A DNA stretch of 64,000 bases from Pedobacter sp. ok626 (GCF_900100435.1 NZ_FNEX01000011.1:62001-126000), one strand, 5' to 3'. Positions 1-9,759 are shown, counted from the first letter of the stretch. Numbers and translations: made by a program. Notes: generated by a model not told the origin, from the letters alone.

Positions 1-2
1 CA

Positions 3-3000
3 CTAATCCACCCTGATTGTGTGAATCCAACTGGAACAATTAAAATAACGGCGCCTGTTGGGGCCCAGTTTATTTATACTGTTACGCCTACAGCTGGGGG
101 TACTGTTACGTCAACTGCTGATAATACAGCATTTACTGTTTCCGCTGGCACATATAGTGTAACAGCAAGTAATACCGTGGTACCAGGTTGTGTGAGCGCT
201 GTGACTACTGTTGTTATTAATGCTACTCCTACAACAGCAATGCCTCTGGTATATCAGCCGAATTGCGATGAGGCAACAGGGAAAATTGAGTTTCCGGCCG
301 ATGCTAATTATGAGTATTCGATTGACTTGGGAGGTTTTACTGATCAGAATGTGTTTCCGAATCTTGTTCCAGGTATTTACAGTTTCAGGTCTAGGAAAAA
401 AGGAGATGTTTGTATTGCCAGTCCTGTTTCCGTACCTATCGTTGCAAACGCTGGAAGACCGGCTGCACCGGTTGGTGCAGATCAGCAGGCTTGTGCGCAA
501 AGTCCCCTTCAAACTTTGACGGCTACTGCTGCGGCAGCTGCAGGAGATCCTGTGGGTACGGTTATTAAATGGTATGATGCATTAGCTGGTGGAAATCTAA
601 TTACCTCTCCAACTTTGAATACTGTAGGCAGCATTACTTATTATGCAGAAGCGGTAAATGCAGGTTGTACCAGTGTGGGGAGGAAGGTTGTGAAATTAAC
701 GATTACCGCGCTTCCGGTTGTTAATGCTATAGCCGACATTAATGTTTGCGGATCATTTAAACTACCAGCAATTGCTGGTAGTAATTTATCGGGCACGCAG
801 GCTTACTACACGGCAACTAATGGAGGAGGTACAAAATATGCTATAGGCGACCAATTCAACACGATTGGTGAAACTACCTTATACGCCTATGATAAAGCCT
901 TAGGAACAAGTTGCAGTGCCGAACAAACCTTTAAAATTCTGATTAGAAATACAACAGCCGGAGCAATAAGCGGCGGCCAAACGATCTGTAAAAACTCAGC
1001 TGCCTTAGCACTGACCTCAACTACAATTGGAACTGGATCAGGTAGTCTGAAATACAGGTGGGAACAGTCAACAACAAGTGTCTCAGCAGATTTTACTGTT
1101 ATTGCAGGTGCAACTTTAGCAACTTATTCCCCTAGTACATTAAACACAACAACCTGGTTCAGGAGAACCACCCTTTCTTCCTATAATGGAGTGGATTGCG
1201 AATCCGATCCAACAACCGCGGTTAAAATCTCGGTACAGGATGTTGTTACAGCAGGAACAATTGGGGCCAGTCAAACCGTTTGTAATAACAGTAGCCCAGC
1301 AACATTAACGTCAGTTACACCCGCTACTGGCTCTGGCACAATTAGCTACCGTTGGGAGAGTTCAACAACTGATGCGACTACAGGCTTTACAACTATAGTA
1401 AATCAAATATCCGCAGCTTATAGTCCAGTAGCCTTAACTACTACCACTTGGTTTAGAAGGGTAGCCCTATCAACGGATGGCGCGAATATTTGTGAATCAG
1501 TACCAACTGCAGTGATTAAGATCACTGTGCAAAATGCAGTTACAGCAGGTTTAATAAGTGGAGACCAAACCCTTTGCAACGATAGCGAGGTAACGATATC
1601 TTCTGTTACCGCAGGTACGGGATCAGGAACCATTAGCTATCGTTGGGAAAAATCAACAACTAGTGCTGCAATCGGTTTTGCTACAATTGCGGGAGCTATA
1701 CAAGCAGATTACACACCAGCGGCCCTAACTGCAACTACCTACTTCAGAAGGATCACCATTTCAGTATTGGATGGAGTGGCATGTGAATCTGCACCAACAG
1801 CAGTTACAACAATCATTGTTCAGGATCAAGTTATAGCAGGGGTAATTGGATCAAACCAAACTATTTGCTTCAATACTACCCCTGCAGCTCTCAATTCTAC
1901 CACTGCAGGTACAGGATCCGGAACCATTAGTTATCGCTGGGAACAATCCTTAGCATCAGTCCCTGCATTTACTGCAATTGCAGGTGAAACATCAGTGAGC
2001 TATAGCCCTGCTGCATTAACAGAAACAACCTGGTTCCGTAGGATCACCATTTCATCATTAAATGGTGTGCTATGCGAATCAGAGCCAACAGCGCTTATAG
2101 AAATTGCGGTTCAGGAGGCAACTTCCCCAGGGTCAATTGCTGCCAGTCAGACCATCTGTAATGGCAGCAGGCCTGAGCCGTTAACATCACTTACGGCCGG
2201 AACGGGTTCTGGAATCATCAGCTATCGTTGGGAAAGTTCAACCACCAACCCGTTGACAGGCTTCGCAACCATACCAGCTGCGACAGCTGCCACTTATGCT
2301 CCAGTCGCTTTAACCAGTACTACTTATTTCAGAAGGATTGCAGTTTCAACCTTAAATGGCAAAGCATGCGAATCGCTACCAACAGCTGTAGCTACCATCT
2401 CTGTACAAGGTACTGTTACAGCAGGTACAATTGGTACAGATCAGGTGATCTGCAATAATACTGTACCAGCAGCACTAAACACTGCTACACCAGCTGTTGG
2501 ATCAGGTACGATTACCTATAGATGGGAGCGTTCGTCCTTTGCCACTACTGGTTTTACTGCTATAGTTGGTGCAACAGCCGATAGTTACAGCCCTACAGCC
2601 CTAACGACAACTATTTACTTCCGCAGGATCGCCATCTCTACGCAAAATGGTGTGGTTTGCGAATCGGTACCAACACCAGTAGTTAAAATCACGGTACAGG
2701 GAGCTACCAATGCAGGTATTATTGGCGATGATCAAACGATCTGTTCCAATACTGTTCCGACGGTATTAACTTCGGTTACCGCAGGATCGGGATCAGGTAC
2801 CATCAGTTACCGTTGGGAAAGTTCAACAACCAGTACTACTGCTGGCTTCACAAGCATAGCAGCTGCGCAATCTGCAACTTATGCGCCTCCTGCTTTAACT
2901 GTAACTACTTACTTCAGAAGAATCACTATTTCAACAGAAGGTGGGAAGGCTTGCGAGTCTGCATCAACAAATGTGGTTTCCATAATCGTACAGGATGCAG

Positions 3001-4751
3001 TTACGGCAGGGGTAATCAGTGTCAATCAAACGATTTGTAACAACACAGTTCCAGCAGCATTGACTGCGGTTACTGCCGGAACAGGATCAGGTACAATTAC
3101 CTATCGTTGGGAAAGTTCAACAACCAGTGCTACTACTGGTTTTGCAGCCATACCAGGCGCAACAACCGAAGATTATGCACCAGCAGCTTTAACCGCAACA
3201 ACATATTTCCGCAGAATTACCAGTTCAACATTAAATGATAAGGTATGTGAATCTGCACCGACAGCAGTGGTTACCATTACTGTTCAGGGTACGGTCACTG
3301 CCGGAACGATCGCGGGCGATCAAGTTGTCTGTAAAGCCAGTATTCCGGTACCACTAACCTCAACTTCGGTTGGTACAGGTTCAGGAACAATTAGCTATAG
3401 ATGGGAAAGTTCAACCACGGGCGACGATACAGACTTTACTGCCATCGCTGGTGCAACGGGTTCAGGCTATAGTCCCGCGGCTTTAACCTTTACTACCTAT
3501 TTCAGAAGGATTACAATTTCAACCATAAATGGCGTGGCTTGTGAATCTGTGCCTACAGCTGCAGTTTCTGTATCACCAAACAATGCACCTATCGGAGCAA
3601 ACCAGAATAAGAACACGGATGAAAATACGATGCTAACTGGTCAGGTGAATGCTACAGATACTGAAGGAGATGTATTGACTTATAGCAAACAAACCAATCC
3701 AATTAAAGGTACCGCAGTAGTCAATACTGATGGAAGTTATACCTATACGCCTAATCTATATTACGCCGGCAATGATAGTTTTACAGTAGGCATCAGCGAT
3801 GGATGTAGCTTAACTGTCGTAACCATTAATGTTACTGTTAAGATGACTTCCGCTCCGTCTATATCGCTTGTGAAAACTGGCGTATTTGCACAAAACTACA
3901 TTACCTATTCATTTGCCATTAAAAATACAGGTAACGTTCCGCTTTATGCACTAACACTTGTCGATGCAAAATTGGGGATTGTAAGTAAAACCATTGATGC
4001 TCCCGGTGGGCTATTGCCAGGCCTTACAATTACCGTGACGGAAAAATATACGCTTACACAGGCCGATAAGGAAGTAGGAAACGTTAACAATACCGCCACT
4101 GTAAATGCAACAGGTGGAGCTGGAATTGCGGTTTCGGATGTGTCAGGAACTGCGGAAAACAACAGTACACCTACTGTTACTGGTGTTACCAAACCTTTTG
4201 TCGCCGTGGATGACAATTACGAAGCCGATGCCAATAAAGTAATCAAAGAAAACCTGTTGGTTAACGATGACTTATATGGACAGCCAGTAACTAACCTCAG
4301 CGTAGAAACGGTTACCCTGCCTAAAAATGGTAAGCTGATTTTAAATGCTGACGGTACATTTATTTATACACCTAATCCTGGTTATATAGGTTCGGATAGT
4401 TATACCTACCGAATAAAAGATGAGTATGGGTATTACAGTAACGTGGCTACAGTTTCGTTTCAGGCCAATTTCTTCGAGATCAAGATGCCTACTTTATTTA
4501 CGCCAAATGGTGATGGTGTAAACGACACCTTTGAAATACGCGGATTGAATCAGTTTGTAGAAAATGAACTAGCCATAGTTAACCGTTGGGGTAGCGAGGT
4601 ATATCGAATGAAAAATTACCAGAACGATTGGAGTGGCATAAACCTGAATGAAGGAACCTATTACTATCTGTTAAAAGTTAAAAAAACTAATAGTAGCGAA
4701 TGGGTGATTTTTAAAGGATACACCACTATAGTTAGAGCATTTAAAAAATAG
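3..4751 (+). CDS. Giant repetitive surface protein with type IX (type B) C-terminal sorting domain, 5' partial
   Basis: The reading frame is open to the left window edge, so the N-terminus and signal peptide are missing. The part present begins with a SprB-like repeat and an Ig-like segment. From about 951 to 3578 there are nine tandem copies of a ~97-residue module (period ~292 bp). Each module has an [IV]C[NK]N opening, a GTISYRWE core, YxPAALT and a TTYFRRI...CES ending. Next come a cadherin/VCBS-like domain (~3590-3840), a DUF11-like domain starting near 3850, a second cadherin-like domain (~4195-4465) and a CHU_C/gliding-motility-associated C-terminal domain carrying FTPNGDGVNDTF (~4477-4748). 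That last domain is the type B signal for type IX secretion, so the protein should be exported and held at the cell surface. The PorP/SprF gene begins about 60 bases downstream, the usual partner arrangement. An adhesin or gliding role is inferred; the ligand is unknown. Confidence 0.9.
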   Translation, partial: LIHPDCVNPTGTIKITAPVGAQFIYTVTPTAGGTVTSTADNTAFTVSAGTYSVTASNTVVPGCVSAVTTVVINATPTTAMPLVYQPNCDEATGKIEFPADANYEYSIDLGGFTDQNVFPNLVPGIYSFRSRKKGDVCIASPVSVPIVANAGRPAAPVGADQQACAQSPLQTLTATAAAAAGDPVGTVIKWYDALAGGNLITSPTLNTVGSITYYAEAVNAGCTSVGRKVVKLTITALPVVNAIADINVCGSFKLPAIAGSNLSGTQAYYTATNGGGTKYAIGDQFNTIGETTLYAYDKALGTSCSAEQTFKILIRNTTAGAISGGQTICKNSAALALTSTTIGTGSGSLKYRWEQSTTSVSADFTVIAGATLATYSPSTLNTTTWFRRTTLSSYNGVDCESDPTTAVKISVQDVVTAGTIGASQTVCNNSSPATLTSVTPATGSGTISYRWESSTTDATTGFTTIVNQISAAYSPVALTTTTWFRRVALSTDGANICESVPTAVIKITVQNAVTAGLISGDQTLCNDSEVTISSVTAGTGSGTISYRWEKSTTSAAIGFATIAGAIQADYTPAALTATTYFRRITISVLDGVACESAPTAVTTIIVQDQVIAGVIGSNQTICFNTTPAALNSTTAGTGSGTISYRWEQSLASVPAFTAIAGETSVSYSPAALTETTWFRRITISSLNGVLCESEPTALIEIAVQEATSPGSIAASQTICNGSRPEPLTSLTAGTGSGIISYRWESSTTNPLTGFATIPAATAATYAPVALTSTTYFRRIAVSTLNGKACESLPTAVATISVQGTVTAGTIGTDQVICNNTVPAALNTATPAVGSGTITYRWERSSFATTGFTAIVGATADSYSPTALTTTIYFRRIAISTQNGVVCESVPTPVVKITVQGATNAGIIGDDQTICSNTVPTVLTSVTAGSGSGTISYRWESSTTSTTAGFTSIAAAQSATYAPPALTVTTYFRRITISTEGGKACESASTNVVSIIVQDAVTAGVISVNQTICNNTVPAALTAVTAGTGSGTITYRWESSTTSATTGFAAIPGATTEDYAPAALTATTYFRRITSSTLNDKVCESAPTAVVTITVQGTVTAGTIAGDQVVCKASIPVPLTSTSVGTGSGTISYRWESSTTGDDTDFTAIAGATGSGYSPAALTFTTYFRRITISTINGVACESVPTAAVSVSPNNAPIGANQNKNTDENTMLTGQVNATDTEGDVLTYSKQTNPIKGTAVVNTDGSYTYTPNLYYAGNDSFTVGISDGCSLTVVTINVTVKMTSAPSISLVKTGVFAQNYITYSFAIKNTGNVPLYALTLVDAKLGIVSKTIDAPGGLLPGLTITVTEKYTLTQADKEVGNVNNTATVNATGGAGIAVSDVSGTAENNSTPTVTGVTKPFVAVDDNYEADANKVIKENLLVNDDLYGQPVTNLSVETVTLPKNGKLILNADGTFIYTPNPGYIGSDSYTYRIKDEYGYYSNVATVSFQANFFEIKMPTLFTPNGDGVNDTFEIRGLNQFVENELAIVNRWGSEVYRMKNYQNDWSGINLNEGTYYYLLKVKKTNSSEWVIFKGYTTIVRAFKK

Positions 4752-4813
4752 GATTGAATTATAAATTGAGCATCAGGGGAGTGCAATCTCCCGCTGATGC
4801 AAAAATAAAATCA

Positions 4814-5785
4814 ATGATGAGAAGAATATTACAGATCATAACATGTTTGGTACTGCTGTCCAAATTGGCCAATGCGCAACAGGATGGCCAGTTTAGTCAA
4901 TACATGTTTAACGGGATATATATTAACCCTGCTTACGCCGGCTATAAGGAACAGTTAAACCTTCATGCTTTTTACCGCAACCAGTGGACTGGTATTCAAG
5001 GGTCGCCAAAAACAATGTCGATCGCTGTAGATGCAATAGCAAATGATGGCAATGTGGGTTTGGCATTGCAGGTCAGCAGCGACAAACTGGGGGCCCAACG
5101 CAACGAGTCTGTGTATGCGAACTATGCCTATCGCATCCGGATGAATGCCGAAGGAACTTCAAGACTGGCATTTGGGCTTGGCCTGGGCGCGGTTCAGCTA
5201 GGAATTGATGGAACACTTTTAAATGCGAATGATCCAGAAATTTATCAGCCAGTAGGTACCCAAAGTACCATTCTTCCCGATGCAAGAGTGGGGGTTTATT
5301 ACTCTAGTGATAGGTTTTTTGCAGGTCTCTCTGCCGATAACTTGATTCTACAATATATGGACATGGATAAGTATGCCTATATCCCACAGCCCAAACCACA
5401 TTTTTATCTAACCGCAGGCGTATTGCTTCCATTAAGTCAGGGTGTACTATTAAAGCCGTCTGTTCTGGTAAAGGATGACCGGGGTGGGCCAACCAGTATG
5501 GACGTAAGTACCTTTGTGATTTTTAATGAAAAACTCTGGTTGGGCGGGTCTTACCGTACCGGGGTAAAATTATACAACAAAAACTACTTGCAGAAAAATC
5601 TAACCAACCTCAATTCGGTGGTGGCGGCAATGCAAATTTTTCCTTCACAGAATTTGAGAGTAGGTTATGCTTACGATTTCTCTATTGGCAAATTACAGGG
5701 CTACAGCAGTGGTACCCACGAAATATCCATAGGCTATTTTTTCAATAGGAAAAATACAAGAATGCTAACACCAAGATATTTTTAA
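4814..5785 (+). CDS. PorP/SprF family type IX secretion membrane protein
   Basis: A 323-residue outer-membrane protein. The signal peptide ends LLSKLANA, followed by QQDGQFSQYMFNG and the family's hallmark NPAYAG (here INPAYAGYKEQ). Alternating beta-strands follow to the C-terminus, consistent with a barrel of PorP/SprF type. Members co-occur with proteins bearing a type B sorting domain and help deliver or anchor them on the surface. That fits the gene immediately upstream. I chose the ATG at 4814 (or 4817) because it begins directly at the signal peptide. An upstream in-frame TTG at 4754 would add a non-signal-like extension. The next gene starts one base after the stop codon, so the two are almost certainly co-transcribed. 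Confidence 0.93.
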   Translation: MMRRILQIITCLVLLSKLANAQQDGQFSQYMFNGIYINPAYAGYKEQLNLHAFYRNQWTGIQGSPKTMSIAVDAIANDGNVGLALQVSSDKLGAQRNESVYANYAYRIRMNAEGTSRLAFGLGLGAVQLGIDGTLLNANDPEIYQPVGTQSTILPDARVGVYYSSDRFFAGLSADNLILQYMDMDKYAYIPQPKPHFYLTAGVLLPLSQGVLLKPSVLVKDDRGGPTSMDVSTFVIFNEKLWLGGSYRTGVKLYNKNYLQKNLTNLNSVVAAMQIFPSQNLRVGYAYDFSIGKLQGYSSGTHEISIGYFFNRKNTRMLTPRYF

Positions 5786-5786
5786 A

Positions 5787-7514
5787 ATGAAGAAGATTCA
5801 ATCCTCAATTATACTTTGCTTCGTTACGCTGCTTACTTTGCAAACTACAGTAAACGCACAATACGTTTTAACCGAAGCAGATCAACAATACACGCTTTAT
5901 AATTACAATAAAGCAATAGATTTATACCAGCGCGCCTACCAGAAAAAGGCCACTCTTCATGCTGCGGAGAGATTAGCAGCGTGTTATGAAAATCAGCAGA
6001 ACTACATCGAGGCAGAGCGGTGGTTTGCAACAGCCTCTGCTATGCCAAATAGCAATCCTGTAAACACGCTTTATTACGCCCAGGCTTTACAAAGTAATGC
6101 CAAATATGCCGAAGCTAAGCTGCAATACAGCAAGTATAGTGCGCAAAATAAGGAGCTAACAGAACAACAAAAGAACATCTGGCTGCGGTCCTGCGATTCA
6201 GCCATACACTGGATGAAGAACCCTACAGAAATAACGATAAACAACGAGAAGCATTTAAATTCTGCTCAATCAGACTGGGGAGCAACAAAAAATGATAACA
6301 ATGTTGTATTTGCTTCGGATAGGAATATCGTAGGAAAAAACAAGCAGACCGCACACCGTCCTTTCCTTAAATTTGATGGTGCTAAAACACCCAATAGGAA
6401 TGTTTATGGTTGGACAGGTAATGGTTACTTTAGACAGTACAGCCAAAATGGAAGCGATAGTGTTAAGATAGTTTCGATAAAAACTGGTACAGCTTATCAT
6501 GTTGGTCCTCCAAGTTTTACGACAGACGGGAAAACGATGTATTTTACCCTGACAAAAATCCCTGAGGATGCCGTTTACGAAAAGGTAAAAGGAGCAAAGG
6601 ATAAAGTGGCTACAGTAAATGTACAAATTTATTCAAGTACTAACGGTACCGAATGGTCTTCGCCGACTCCTTTCAAATATAACCATGCTAAAGAATTCTC
6701 ACTGGGTGATCCTTTTGTCACTGCTGATGGAAAACGTTTATACTTTAGTTCAGACATGCCAGGAGGTAAAGGTGGAATGGACCTTTACGTATGCGAAAAG
6801 ATAGCTGGTGGTGACTGGGGTCTGCCTGTAAACCTAAAGGAAATTAATACGGAGGGTAACGAACGAAGTCCTGCTGTAGATGAAGCGGGAAATTTCTATT
6901 TCAGTAGTGATGGTAGCGTTGGTATGGGCGGATTGGATATTTATAGCGCAACGATTGTCGCAGGGAAAATTGGTGAACCTAAGAACTTAGGATACCCCAC
7001 AAATTCCCCTCAAGACGATTTCGCATTTAACAAAATTACAAAAGACGCGGGCTACTTGTCTTCAAATAGAACAGGTGGTTTGGGCGATGATGATATCTAT
7101 AGCTTTACGCTAACAACACCAAAGAAAATCTCTTATATAGATCCAGTTTTATTGAATAAAGAAATTAGGATAGAGAATATCTATTACGACTTTGATAAAT
7201 GGAACATTAGACCAGATGCGGCTCTTGAACTGGATAAATTGGTTCAGATACTTAAAGAGAATCCTACAATCTGGATTGTGTTGGGCTCACATACCGATAG
7301 TAGAGGGGATGATGCCTATAATCAGAGGTTATCGCAAAACAGAGCAAATTCTGCTGTCGAATACATCATCAATAGAGGTATTGATAAAAACAGAATTACA
7401 GCAAAAGGCTATGGAGAAACCAGGTTGCTGAACAGATGCAGCAATGGTGTTAAATGTAGCATAGCGGAGCACCAGTTAAACAGAAGAACAGAGTTTACAA
7501 TTGTGAAGCAATAA
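5787..7514 (+). CDS. OmpA family protein with TPR and PD40 propeller repeats (PorE-like)
   Basis: A 575-residue protein with a cleavable signal (ending TTVNAQ). It has a TPR-like helical region at about residues 25-125 (YNYNKAIDLYQRAY) and WD40-like/PD40 propeller blades at about 230-440 (repeated DPFVTADGKRLYFSSD-type strands). The C-terminal OmpA peptidoglycan-binding domain spans about 460-575 (YYDFDKWNIRPDA, HTDSRGDDAYNQRLS, NRRTEFTIV). This TPR-PD40-OmpA order is that of PorE and related type IX secretion proteins, which link the outer-membrane apparatus to peptidoglycan. It follows the PorP/SprF gene by one base, forming a secretion module with the surface protein. It is the last gene of the unit; a hairpin with a T-tract follows at 7565. 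I cannot tell whether it is the organism's core PorE or a paralogue devoted to this surface protein. Confidence 0.9.
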   Translation: MKKIQSSIILCFVTLLTLQTTVNAQYVLTEADQQYTLYNYNKAIDLYQRAYQKKATLHAAERLAACYENQQNYIEAERWFATASAMPNSNPVNTLYYAQALQSNAKYAEAKLQYSKYSAQNKELTEQQKNIWLRSCDSAIHWMKNPTEITINNEKHLNSAQSDWGATKNDNNVVFASDRNIVGKNKQTAHRPFLKFDGAKTPNRNVYGWTGNGYFRQYSQNGSDSVKIVSIKTGTAYHVGPPSFTTDGKTMYFTLTKIPEDAVYEKVKGAKDKVATVNVQIYSSTNGTEWSSPTPFKYNHAKEFSLGDPFVTADGKRLYFSSDMPGGKGGMDLYVCEKIAGGDWGLPVNLKEINTEGNERSPAVDEAGNFYFSSDGSVGMGGLDIYSATIVAGKIGEPKNLGYPTNSPQDDFAFNKITKDAGYLSSNRTGGLGDDDIYSFTLTTPKKISYIDPVLLNKEIRIENIYYDFDKWNIRPDAALELDKLVQILKENPTIWIVLGSHTDSRGDDAYNQRLSQNRANSAVEYIINRGIDKNRITAKGYGETRLLNRCSNGVKCSIAEHQLNRRTEFTIVKQ

Positions 7515-7564
7515 ATAAATCATCTTTGCCATAAAGAGATTGTAAGTGCTACCGAATTCTTTTT

Positions 7565-7594
7565 AAGCCCTTGGATGAAAATTCAAGGGCTTTT
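7565..7594 (+). terminator. Rho-independent terminator after the PorE-like gene
   Basis: A perfect 9-bp stem (AAGCCCTTG / CAAGGGCTT) with a ~10-base loop is followed by a short T-run, about 50 bases after the stop codon. Confidence 0.75.
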
Positions 7595-7656
7595 GTGTGT
7601 CTGGACTTTGACTGTTCTGTAAAATGACACAGTTTTGGAAGGTTTCATTATGAATA

Positions 7657-7823
7657 GGGAATGAATAGTGCTAAAGTTGGGAATGAATAGGGGGTTGCGT
7701 TAGGGTTGCCTTACCCTTGCTTTAGGGTTGCTTTACCCCTAGGGTAAGTCAAGGGTAAGGCAACCCTAACGCAACCCTAAAGCAAGGGTAAAGCAACCCC
7801 CAATTTTAGCGCTATTCATTTCC
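7657..7823. repeat. 11-bp-period palindromic repeat element
   Basis: Heptamers GGGTTGC or CCCTTGC begin at 7692, 7703, 7714 and 7725, exactly 11 bases apart and joined by NTTA. The complement (GCAACCC or GCAAGGG) begins at 7760, 7771, 7782 and 7793, again at 11-base steps. The two arms meet at TTACCC-CTA-GGGTAA (7733-7747). Positions 7692-7718 are perfectly complementary to 7751-7777 (27 bp). Outside the array, 7657-7681 and 7797-7823 form an imperfect ~24-bp inverted repeat containing ATGAATAG-(T/C)-GCTAAA. There is no open frame. The layout suggests a MITE- or REP-like palindromic element or a strong structured RNA. The rest of this 470-base gap holds the terminator at 7565 and an AT-rich stretch before the acyl-CoA synthetase with one -7-like TAAGTTTG at 7905, but no well-spaced -33 element. 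Confidence 0.8.
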
Positions 7824-7986
7824 TACTTATCCCCTTATCATTACGGTGCCTGACAAAAGCAAATTCAGGCTTGGAATACACGTTAAATATTAATTATTTT
7901 TAGTTAAGTTTGGGAAGCAAGGGTTATGTGGCTGGATTTATCAATGCATAATCATTTAACCAAATCTTTAATTAAGCTGATCATAT

Positions 7987-9759
7987 ATGGCTGCAATGGT
8001 AACGAGAGTATTTGATTTACTCCAATACAACTTAGAGAACTTTCCAAAAGAAGAATTTATTAGCGGTAAGATAAAGGGTAAATGGGTAAATTACAGCACC
8101 CAAAAGTTTTGCGAGACAGTTGATCTGTTAAGTAAGGGCTTGATCAGTATTGGTATTGGTAAAGCATCCCGCGTAGCTGTAATGTCGCACAATAGGCCGG
8201 AGTGGAACCTTACTGATTTTGCAATAAGTCAAATTGGCGCTTATCAAGTTCCGCTATATCCCACGCTAGCGGAACACGATATCAAGTTTATTCTGGAAAA
8301 CGCGGAGGTTACCGTGGTTTTTGCGGCTGATGAAGCTATCTACAAAAAATTGCAAGCGGTAAATAAGGAACTGAAATCCCCAGTTAAAATTTACACGCTT
8401 GATGAAATAAAAGGAGCAGACCATTGGATGGAGTTGTTAAAGGCTGGTGAAAAGCTTACGGAACTACATTTAGGTAGCTATAGAGATGAGGTAAAACCGG
8501 AAGATATCTTAACATTGATTTATACATCAGGTACAACCGGAACACCTAAGGGCGTGATGCTAACGCACAATAACCTGGTGCAGAACTTTGAAAATTCGGC
8601 AGTACTTTTACCTCCAGGACTTGAAAAGGGACTTAGCTTTTTACCGCTATCGCATATTTTTGAGCGCATGGTGGTATACCTATATATGTTCTCAGGAGTA
8701 AGTGTGTACTATGCCGAGAGTATGGACACGATTGTCGCCGACATACAATTTGTAAAACCGAATGCTTTTTCTACCGTTCCGCGATTACTGGAAAAGGTTT
8801 ATGAAAAGATTATGGAAAAAGGTAAAGCCCTTACCGGAATTAAAAGGGGGATCTTTTTCTGGTCGGTAGCTCTTGCTGAAAAGTATGAAACCAAGAACAG
8901 TTGGTTTTATAATCTTAAACTGGGTATTGCCCGTAAATTGGTATTTAAAAAATGGCAGGAAGCCCTGGGCGGAAACATTGTGGTGATCGTTTCAGGAGGT
9001 GCAGCTTTAAACCCTCGTCTTTGCCGCATTTTTTGGGCAGCAGGAATGCCTGTTTTCGAAGGTTATGGTTTAACAGAAACATCACCAGTAATTACCGTTA
9101 ACCATTTGGATAATACCATGTTTGGGACAGTTGGGCCGGTGATTAAAGGGATGGAGATTAAAATTGCTGCAGATGGTGAGGTTTTAGCAAGAGGCCATTC
9201 GATTATGAAAGGTTATTATATGCGTGATGATCTGACCGCTGAAACCATAGATAAAGATGGTTGGTTCCATACCGGTGATATTGGTGAGATTGTTGGCGGA
9301 CGCTTCCTTAAAATCACAGACCGTAAAAAGGAAATATTTAAAACTGCGGGTGGCAAATACGTTGCACCGCAAACGATAGAAAATAAATTTAAGGAAACGG
9401 TTTTGGTAGAGCAGGTGATGGTGTTGGGCGAGAACCGTAAATTCCCGGCAGCCCTGATTGTACCTAATTTTATTGCCCTGAAAGCCTGGGCTGCTAAAAA
9501 GGGAATCAAATACAGCACTGATGAGGAGATGGTTAAAAATGCACAAGTTTTAGAGAAGTTTAACCAGATTGTTGAGCTGACTTGTAAAGATTTTGGAAAA
9601 TGGGAACAGGTAAAGCGTTTTTCTTTATTACCTAAACAATGGAGCATTGATGGTGGGGAGTTGACACCAAAACTGAGTTTGAAAAGAAAAGTGATTCTTG
9701 AGAAGAATGCAACTTTGATAGATAAAATCTATACAGATGCAGAAGATTATAAGGGTTAA
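7987..9759 (+). CDS. Long-chain fatty acid--CoA ligase (AMP-forming)
   Basis: A 590-residue adenylate-forming enzyme that activates fatty acids to acyl-CoA with ATP. Visible motifs in order: the phosphate loop YTSGTTGTPKG at about residues 178-188, the adenine motif GYGLTETSP near 359, DGWFHTGDIG near 424, and the hinge/C-terminal ITDRKKEIFKTAGGKY near 440-456. There is no signal peptide, so it is cytoplasmic or on the inner face of the membrane. Length and the IGAYQVPLYPTL region match the FadD15-like bacterial long-chain acyl-CoA synthetases. It sits 3.3 kb upstream of a complete beta-oxidation operon that would use its product. The last 23 bases overlap the next gene, gamma-glutamyltranspeptidase. 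Chain-length preference cannot be read from sequence. Confidence 0.93.
   Translation: MAAMVTRVFDLLQYNLENFPKEEFISGKIKGKWVNYSTQKFCETVDLLSKGLISIGIGKASRVAVMSHNRPEWNLTDFAISQIGAYQVPLYPTLAEHDIKFILENAEVTVVFAADEAIYKKLQAVNKELKSPVKIYTLDEIKGADHWMELLKAGEKLTELHLGSYRDEVKPEDILTLIYTSGTTGTPKGVMLTHNNLVQNFENSAVLLPPGLEKGLSFLPLSHIFERMVVYLYMFSGVSVYYAESMDTIVADIQFVKPNAFSTVPRLLEKVYEKIMEKGKALTGIKRGIFFWSVALAEKYETKNSWFYNLKLGIARKLVFKKWQEALGGNIVVIVSGGAALNPRLCRIFWAAGMPVFEGYGLTETSPVITVNHLDNTMFGTVGPVIKGMEIKIAADGEVLARGHSIMKGYYMRDDLTAETIDKDGWFHTGDIGEIVGGRFLKITDRKKEIFKTAGGKYVAPQTIENKFKETVLVEQVMVLGENRKFPAALIVPNFIALKAWAAKKGIKYSTDEEMVKNAQVLEKFNQIVELTCKDFGKWEQVKRFSLLPKQWSIDGGELTPKLSLKRKVILEKNATLIDKIYTDAEDYKG

Noticed and set aside
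4754..4813. Upstream TTG start for the PorP/SprF gene
   Set aside because: The extension is not signal-like, and a standard signal peptide begins at the ATG at 4814.
7690..7801. TTAGGG-like telomere or CRISPR-like array
   Set aside because: TTAGGG appears inside the GGGTTGC repeat, but units are 11 bp, alternate in orientation and are not separated by unique spacers, so neither label fits.
9216..9647. 143-residue minus-strand frame inside the acyl-CoA synthetase
   Set aside because: Antisense shadow of a conserved enzyme region (adenylation motifs on the plus strand).
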